64,000 nucleotides of DNA from Irpex lacteus (lineage: Eukaryota; Basidiomycota; Agaricomycetes; Polyporales; Irpicaceae): contig MQVO02000006.1 in assembly GCA_001986395.2 (NCBI GenBank), positions 1,116,001 through 1,180,000 on the forward strand, given 5' to 3'. The notes below the pieces were generated by a model that worked only from the letters and a program-made list of their open reading frames with translations, searched no databases and was not told the origin of the DNA. Of the stretch, positions 57,738 to 64,000 are shown one piece after another (position 1 is the stretch's first letter; every line of letters begins with the position of its first letter). The position numbers were made by a program, and so were the translations under genes.

Positions 57738-57828
57738 GGCCGCCTGGCGAAATGGCATCGCGTCTGACTACGACTTGAGCACTTCAAGATAAATCAGGAG
57801 ATTGCAGGTTCGACCCCTGCGGTGGTCA
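57738..57828 (+). tRNA. tRNA-Arg(ACG) with a 19-nt intron, second copy
   Basis: Same cloverleaf and mature sequence as the gene at 8127-8217 but on the plus strand. Anticodon ACG lies in CTACGA..A. The intron at 57774-57792 is 19 nt and differs from the first copy at two positions (CACTTC for CACCTC, and GATAA for GATTA), while the mature part is identical. A T run follows the discriminator A. Confidence 0.95.
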
Positions 57829-58117
57829 TTTTTGTCCTTTTGCTACAACCCTCATATCATCCTACTCTGCTTACGTGCGATACTGTACTGTACATCGCAT
57901 GTATCGTATACGCTAACCCACCACAGCTGTGGACGGGGCAGTTCAGATTATCGATGCATCATTGCATTGTTTATAGTTCAACTTGGAGTCGAATGCATTT
58001 CGTACAGCAGTATGATACAAATACAATTCCTTTCAACCGAGTCTCAGTTCGTACTCTTTTCAACCAACTAGAGCAGATAGGCCGCTGTAGACTCACACTA
58101 GCAGGTGTGTCCGCTGT

Positions 58118-59824
58118 TCACCACCCCATCTGCTCCATGGTCCACCCATTCACCGTCCCAGTTTCATCCGGTCCATTGCACAACCTCTTATTCTTGTCCA
58201 ACCCAGAAATACGCTTGACGTCTTCTGGGTCAAGTGTCGGTAACTATCAAAGCCATGGGTTGAAAAAAGCAGTGCATTGGTTAGTCATTGGTGAGAAACA
58301 TAGTGGAATGGAGATGGAAGTGACCCTGGGACTCACTTCAACATTCTCCTTCTGATGCTCAGTGTTCCGACTAGCAGGAACGACGACGACGCCCCGGGCG
58401 AGGTGCCACGCGAGGATGATTTGAGTGGGCGTGACTTTGTACTTGGATGCGAGTTCGACGATGAGGGGGTCGTTGCGGACCGTCGCGTAGCCTGAATCAG
58501 CGTAAGTATTTAGTGTGATGTGGTGTGCGGAATTGGAGAGAGCAAGGGAGAGGAGGAGGGGAGGGACGTACCGGTGGGAGTGTATGCGGTCAGCACGATA
58601 CCTTTCTCCTTGCAGTATTGGAGGAGGTCTTCTTGGATGAGGTAGGGGTGTAGCCTAGAGGATCATGGTCAATGGTTGACTCGCCGTGCCCAACGGAAAG
58701 CGAACCAGAAGCAAGAAAAAAGGTCCGACTTACTCGACTTGGTTCACTGCGGGTACGACCTTGGCGTTCTTCAACAGAATCTCCAAACTACATCCCCACC
58801 ACATTCAGTCGTCAGTCATCAACATTCATCCACCGTGGCAAGTTAAGACACGAGCAACGATTGTGCACAAAACACTCACTTCTTGACAGAGAAGTTACTA
58901 ACCCCAATCGCCCTGACCCTCTTGCTATTCAGGTAGATATCCTCCATGGCAGCCCACGTCTCAGTAAACGACCGATCTTTCGTCTTTATGATGCCTCGTT
59001 CGTCTTTTTGTGTGTCCTGCTCGTCTACACAAGGTGCCAGCCATTATTCAGTATTGATATTGAAACGGGTTTTTGAATGGGCAGAAGATGGTGAGGGAAG
59101 AGGTACTGACTGACCTGTACCATCAAACGTCTGCGGCCAATGCATCAACCACAGATCGACGTAGTCCGTATCAAGGTTCTTCAAGCTCGTGTTGATCGAC
59201 TCTTCTTCCCGACCTGGGTGGTGGCCTCTAGCATACGGCAAGAAACATAGCGTCAGCGCACTCGTCGAACGGGGGTTTCACTGTCGAGCGGGGTTCACGA
59301 GAGAATAAGGAGACGATGGCACGTACGGGAGCTTGGTGGTGATCCATACTTCTTCGCGGGAGAGACCTGCTTGTTTGATCGCGCGGCTCACGGCAGGTTC
59401 GGTTCCTAATCAACAACACCACGACTCTGAATTTGAGTACTGTATCGGGAGACTTGGTTATTGGTGACCTGAAGACGCACCGTAGCTCAGAGCAGTGTCG
59501 ATGTGTCTGAAGCCAGCCTACGTTGAATCGTGTTGTGGCGGCATTGTCAGTATGGCATACCCTACATACGCTGATTTCAGGTGCCAACGAAGGCGAGCTG
59601 ACCTGTAAAGCGGAGTGAACCCACGGTTGGGCTTTGTCCCATTCTTCCTGAGTGGTGCCGTTCCAGCTGCCCGTACCTTCATTCACAAACAATCATCAAA
59701 AGCCTCAGTATCGTCCCCTGTACGTAGCAATGAATAACAAGAGTGAGAATGAGGTGCACTTACCGACGGCAGGTATCTCGAGGCCGTTGTTCAGTTTGAA
59801 CTTTGGGATGTCTTGTGGTGCCAT
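58118..59824 (-). CDS. Aldo-keto reductase (AKR superfamily)
   Basis: NADPH-dependent carbonyl reductase with a TIM barrel. Ten short minus-strand exons: 59824-59764, 59676-59603, 59517-59481, 59405-59327, 59227-59115, 59024-58880, 58787-58734, 58654-58572, 58491-58337 and 58243-58118. Together they give 308 residues, the usual size. The catalytic tetrad is visible: Asp and Tyr in [10 protein letters not shown], Lys in WITTKLP, His in VDLWLMHWP. Other marks are [33 protein letters not shown] and the cofactor region [17 protein letters not shown]. The start [18 protein letters not shown] fits the family opening strand. The substrate cannot be told; fungal relatives reduce glycerol, xylose or ketones. 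Confidence 0.94.
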
Positions 59825-60113
59825 CGTAGTCGGTGTATGTCGTCTAGGAGATGAAGGATGAAAGAAAGGAAGACTGCTGTGTGTGACAGTACACAGAGCC
59901 ACTTTTATAGTACCGAGACTGGTGCCGTACGTACGGTGTGGGTCTTATCTGAACACTTGAACACAGTCGGTGCGGTTCCGGCTAGGGTATACCATATTGC
60001 ACGGGGCGCACTGAGTCCTGACTGTCGTCATTCGTACCTTGTGACCACTCCTCCAAAGAGATCCAAAAGAATGAACACGCGATTCTTGTCTTTCTTCGAC
60101 TGTATTGACATGA

Positions 60114-60981
60114 TCAGTCAGCACCAGTACCACCCAAACTCTCCGACTCTTCAGGCTCTTCCTCGTCAAACCACCGATCCTCCGAGTCTCTGTCCAGAGG
60201 TGGCTCCCACTGGTCGTCCCAGTCGACTTTGTCGTAATCTATAGACTGTCACCCATGCGCACATCATGATGTAGTGTAGAATAGAGAATAAGATGGAAAA
60301 TAGAGTCAGCGAACTGTTGATAGTGAAGTAGTGTGAGTGATGTGGGAAGAATCTCACGTCGAGTAGCCCATAGATGAATCGTTCCTTTATACGTCGCGCG
60401 AACAAGTTATCGGCCTCCTGCGCCGACATCTCTTCCACATCTTGACTAGTAGGATCCTCCTCCTCGTCCGTATCCTCATCCTCTTCCGGCAAAGACTCCT
60501 CCCACTCCCTCTGTTTCCTCCTCAAATCCCTAGCAAGCTCCGCCCCGCGCTCTTCTTCATATCCACTGAGCAGAGCACCCAACTTCCCCACCTGCTTCGA
60601 GTTCTCCTTGCCTTCCAAAAACTGTTTCTCCGCCCATTCTTGTTCCTCCTTCGCGGTTTCTCGCCCCAGATCGGCAGTGAACTTGCCGTGCCACAGCGTG
60701 GGCCATGTTGTCCGTGCGTTGGAGACACTTAGCTCGGCGGGCTCTGACTCTGTGTAACGTAGTCGTCTGTTTCTGATTGCGGGTATGACGCTTCGCTTTC
60801 TTGGGTTTATTATGGATGAGAAGAGGGCGAGGTGGTTGGGTGGGAGGTGGTGGAGGTGTTTGTTAAGGAATTCGACTGGAGAGGCGGTGGGGGATGGCTC
60901 GTAGTCGTTTGGGAGACCGAGATACGAGAGCACAACAGTAATATTTGGAGAGTTTGCTTGCTGTGATGATTCTGTAGACAT
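60114..60981 (-). CDS. CCDC97-like protein (conserved C-terminal CCD97 region)
   Basis: Two minus-strand exons, 60981-60358 and 60245-60114, give 251 residues. The N-terminal part has NPRKRSVIPAIRNRRLRYTE, matching the RNRR motif of CCDC97 proteins. A charged helix region with Glu/Lys/Arg follows (KEEQEWAEKQFLEGKENSK), then an acidic stretch (PEEDEDTDEEED). The C-terminus has ARRIKERFIYGLLD-SIDYDKVDWDD, then DRWFDEEEPEE, the signature acidic end of the family. The acceptor was placed at GACAG because that keeps the conserved frame; the next AG (TATAG) would shift it. In animals CCDC97 associates with the SF3b splicing complex, so a splicing role is inferred. It is divergent from the hydrolase at 61148, with 166 bases between starts. 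Confidence 0.72.
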
Positions 60982-61147
60982 GTTGTTTAGAAATATATAC
61001 TGCAAGTAGTGGTCGAAATGAAGAAGTGTTATTTCGGTGGAAGATTAGATTACTACATAGACCGGATGTACCGGACCGCAGTAGTAATCTGGGGTGCCTC
61101 GAGTCGCGACGGCTCAGGGCGCGCATCTCAAGTTCACAACGACCTCC

Positions 61148-62966
61148 ATGGCGGAGACAACCACAAAGGCGGCCTCCGAGGACACTCACGCAGCGATCAG
61201 CCCGCCTCAGGAGCTGTTGCTAATCATCTTTATTCATGGGTAAGACGACCCCGCCAAAGTGATCTATCAAGCCTAACATGATCTCTCCAGATTCAAGGGA
61301 ACAGATTCTACATTCGGGCAGTTCCCAGAGAGACTACAACATACTCTTTCCACCACTCTGCATAACATATACGTAGAGAGCATTCCATTCCCAGCTTACG
61401 AGGTGAGATCACTTCCCCATCTCACGGGAGTCTTCAGAACTAACTATCGCTTCTGCAGACCAAGGGCGAACTAGTGAGCCTGCCTCCCCCGTCGACATTC
61501 AGTGTATCCTGAACCTCACAGACCGCAGCCGTCATCCGCTTCGCAGATTGGCTCACAAACCTCACCGTAGAAAAAGAAGTCGCCTATGGAGGAGGCGCAG
61601 GCAAGGCCCGGATCGTATTGTGCGGGCATAGGTACGCGTTCCCCGTCTTTCTCCTAAATATAATTTCTTATCAACATTGCGCGTTCGCGTTGTCAAGCAT
61701 GGGCGGTTTACTAGCCGCTGACGCTCTCATCGAGTTCGTGCGGACTCGTGCGGACCAAACAGCTCCCCTCTGGCCGAACATAGTCGCATGCATTGCCTTT
61801 GACACGCCCGTACGTCCATTCTCAGCCAAATTCATCTCACCAATATACATCCCTCACATAATCTTCACAGTACCTCGGCCTGCACCCTGCAGTCTTCAAA
61901 AACAGCGCAAACCAAGCCGCAGGCTACGTCAAACAAGCCACCGAGCTCTTCTCCGCCACCTCCTCCTTCTTCCGCACCCGCTCCGGCTCATCCCCCTCCT
62001 CACCACCTGCTGCACCCCCCGTCCCACCCAAAGCCCTCCCTGCACCTCCTCCCTCCCCCGGCGGTGCAGCCTGGAAGAAATGGGCACCGGCGGCCTACGC
62101 CGTGGGAGGTGCGCTGTTGGCTGCTGGCGCAGCCGGTGCAGCGTACTATAAAAGGGAGGAGATCGGGGTGGGATATGCGTGGGCTACTGATCATATGAAG
62201 TATGTGGGGACGCTTTGGGACGAGGCGACTTTGAAGCGACGACTGGAGGATCTGTTCCAGATTGAGGAGAAGATGGGCGTTATGTTCCGGACGTGAGTGT
62301 CTCTCTCCGTGAGGTTGCGTAACGTCACTTGCTATTATACTAATCAAATGGGATCTGTACACATAGATTCTATACATACATCCCCGCCTCCCCACCCACC
62401 CACCTCACCCCCCGCACATTCATGATCCTCCCCTCCGGCCCCTCGGAGTACATCTCCCACTTCCTGCAGGCACCGAACACGATCGCGTCGGACGAGATCG
62501 AGGCGCACACGGGGATGTTCGACGGGAAGACGAACGATGGGTATTATGAGCTGGGGTTGATCACCGCGCAGTTGATTAGGGATGTTATGGTTGCGCATCG
62601 CGGTGGATTTGGGAGTGGTAGTGCTGGTGGTGAGGGTGATAAGAGGAGTAGTGAGGAGGTGAAGAAGGAGGTGAGGGAGACGGCGAGGCATCCGCAGGTG
62701 GAGGAGGGGGAGAGGGTGGTCAAGCTGAGTGAGGATGCGGGTGCGAAGGTTGCTAATGAAAGGGCGGGGGTTGAAGCGGTTGCCGGTGGTGAGTTGGGGA
62801 AGGCAGGGACGGAGAAGGCGGTGGCCGAAAAGGAGGAGGAGGATGGGAAGGAGGAAGACGAGGGGGAAGAGGAAAGCGACGAGGAAGAGGAAGATGGGGA
62901 AGACGACAATGATGATGAAGAGGAAGAGGGAGAGGGTAGTGAGGAAGATGATGAAGATGAAGAAGG

Positions 62967-62997
<31 letters not shown>

Positions 62998-62998
62998 A

Positions 62999-63033
<35 letters not shown>

Positions 63034-63120
63034 AACGAGGACGAGGACGACGAGGAAGAAGAGGAAGGGAAGCCGCGAGTAACACCGGAGACCAAACAGC
63101 CACCGAAGACCAAGCCCTGA
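61148..63120 (+). CDS. Lipase-like alpha/beta-hydrolase (DUF676-type) with acidic repeat tail
   Basis: Seven exons: 61148-61239, 61291-61402, 61459-61473 (15 nt), 61522-61631, 61698-61809, 61871-62292 and 62367-63120, giving 538 residues. Fold marks: IIFIHGFKGTDSTFGQFPERL (oxyanion region), ARIVLCGHSMGGLLAADAL with the nucleophile Ser in GHSMGG, CIAFDTPYLGLHP as the next strand and loop. A Pro-rich linker, then one hydrophobic Ala/Gly helix (AVGGALLAAGAAGAAYY), possibly a membrane contact. EIEAHTGMFDGKTNDGYYEL near residue 345-365 may hold the catalytic His. The last 130 residues are highly acidic, built of Glu/Asp repeats. The GHSMGG box is split by an intron inside Ser. Substrate unknown; a membrane lipid esterase is a family inference. 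Confidence 0.85.
62971..63051 (+). repeat. GAGGAC hexanucleotide coding repeat (Glu-Asp)n
   Basis: Near-perfect tandem GAGGAC units with two GAGAAC interruptions, encoding alternating Glu-Asp in the acidic tail of the hydrolase at 61148-63120. Such an array is prone to length change. Confidence 0.9.
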
Positions 63121-63285
63121 GCAACCGCTTAGCCAATGTAGAATGTAAATCTGACATGTACTCGTACACACGAGCGGCACTTCCCTCGTTCTCATTCCAA
63201 TGTATGCGATAACACATGTATTTCAAACACAAAGTGCATGTACAAGCCACATCGTTGTATATTGTATCGTAGAGATGATGGCACG

Positions 63286-64000
63286 TCACCGAGCCAAGTG
63301 CTTGAGCGACAGCTGCATGGCGTACGCGTCTTCCCCATCCGCATCTACAGCATAAAACGCAACGCGATCCAACATTCAGCAAAAAACCCAAAGGAAGGGA
63401 GACGAGGGAAGGGGGAGAACGCACAATACTTCTTCTCGATATTCTTGACAGTGAACCCAAGCGTGTCTTTGTACAACGCGAGCGCCGCGCGGTTCGATTT
63501 TCGTACGTGTAGCGAGACGTACGAGGCTCGGTACACCGTGGCCATCGCTTCCTCTGTGAAATACGCGTGGGGAGCGTTAATATCTCTGACACCATGGGAA
63601 GGTACAGGGTAGATGAGGGGAACTCACGAGATTGGACCATTAACCGCTTGGCGAGGCCCAGTCTGCGGTAGGATCGAAGGACAGATATGGAAGTGACGTG
63701 TCCGTGTGCTTCGTCTCCGTCGTTCACATCTTCTTCCCTTTGAGGTTTGAGAGGTGGGGGGAATTTGGTTGTTTGGAGGTTTTGGTGAGACAGAGAGAGA
63801 GCAAGATGTGGGTTAGATGAAGACGGCTGATGAAGAATGGGTGGGATGGCAAACGTACATTTTGGCAAGTATGTACCCGACGATCCGACCCTTGTGGTCT
63901 TCCGCGACGTAGGAGAGTTGGGGCCAGGTCAACGCGTGATACAAATCTACATGCAATTAACAACCGCAATATGTATATTAGTACTGAACTGTATGCAGAC
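63286..64000 (-). CDS. NAA10: NatA N-terminal acetyltransferase catalytic subunit, 3' part (cut by the right window edge)
   Basis: Acetylates the N-termini of nascent proteins starting with Ala, Ser, Thr, Cys or Val, on the ribosome with NAA15. Visible minus-strand exons: 63946-63859, 63737-63628, 63553-63425 and 63344-63286; the first exon or exons lie beyond position 64000. The sequence runs [49 protein letters not shown] with the acetyl-CoA loop [48 protein letters not shown]. These are diagnostic of Ard1/Naa10. The usual acidic C-terminal tail is short here (LSLKHLAR). The left-most base of the exon at 63946 completes a codon from the missing upstream exon. Confidence 0.94.

Noticed and set aside
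57822..58355. Plus-strand ORF of 177 codons next to the tRNA
   Set aside because: Starts in the tRNA 3' end and runs antisense over the last exons of the aldo-keto reductase.
62544..63113. Long minus-strand ORF of almost pure Ser/Phe codons opposite the hydrolase tail
   Set aside because: It is the mirror of the GAG/GAC repeat on the plus strand; composition is an artefact of the repeat.

Overview
The window is nuclear DNA of a filamentous basidiomycete, most likely an Agaricomycete. The genes are compact and rich in very short introns (about 45-75 nt) with GT..AG ends and CTNA-type branch points. HIS4 has the fungal trifunctional fusion. Two FunK1 kinases, a GRR1-like F-box protein, an RCF2-type HIG1 protein and a small secreted hydrophobic protein also fit this lineage. 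No transposon, CRISPR array, bacterial operon or viral gene was recognised. Most coding sequences are split, so the gene models below were assembled by reading exons across splice sites and checking that the reading frame is kept. Exon coordinates are given in each entry.

Layout, left to right. 1-9.6 kb: the 3' tip of an unknown gene, then minus-strand HIS4, a long low-complexity protein, an intron-containing tRNA-Arg(ACG) and a 14-3-3 protein. 10.3-16.9 kb: a two-RRM nucleolar protein (Nop13-like), an Ofd1/Tpa1 prolyl dihydroxylase and a four-helix membrane protein with a His-rich tail. 18-21.6 kb: an Rtp1/TANGO6-like protein. 22.7-28.8 kb: two tandem FunK1 kinase paralogues. 29.4-31.3 kb: TRAPPC2L and cytochrome b5. 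31.9-39.3 kb: an FG-repeat nucleoporin-like protein with an N-terminal membrane helix (POM121-like layout), then a coiled-coil protein with a C-terminal membrane anchor. 39.9-44.6 kb: RCF2, a gene-poor stretch of 2 kb, a secreted hydrophobic protein and a small conserved-looking protein. 45.7-51 kb: three tandem alpha/beta-hydrolase paralogues, the middle one apparently frameshifted. 51.2-56.7 kb: a divergent U1-C / LSM3 pair, a small unknown protein and GRR1. 57.7 kb to the right edge: a second tRNA-Arg(ACG), an aldo-keto reductase, a CCDC97-like protein, a lipase-like hydrolase with an acidic tail, and the 3' part of the NatA catalytic subunit NAA10, cut by the window edge.

How the genes relate. 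Most are single-copy housekeeping genes: histidine synthesis, ribosome biogenesis and ribosome hydroxylation, pre-mRNA splicing, vesicle trafficking, respiratory supercomplexes, N-terminal acetylation and ubiquitin ligation. Between them lie two lineage-specific tandem families (FunK1 kinases, alpha/beta hydrolases) that look recently duplicated and partly decayed. Three splicing-related genes (U1-C, LSM3, CCDC97-like) lie within 10 kb, two of them sharing a 164-bp divergent promoter. The most unusual single protein is the membrane-anchored FG-repeat nucleoporin-like product at 31.9-35.8 kb. I found no convincing wholly new system. The tandem families, the extremely short start-codon exons and the POM121-like protein are the best leads.
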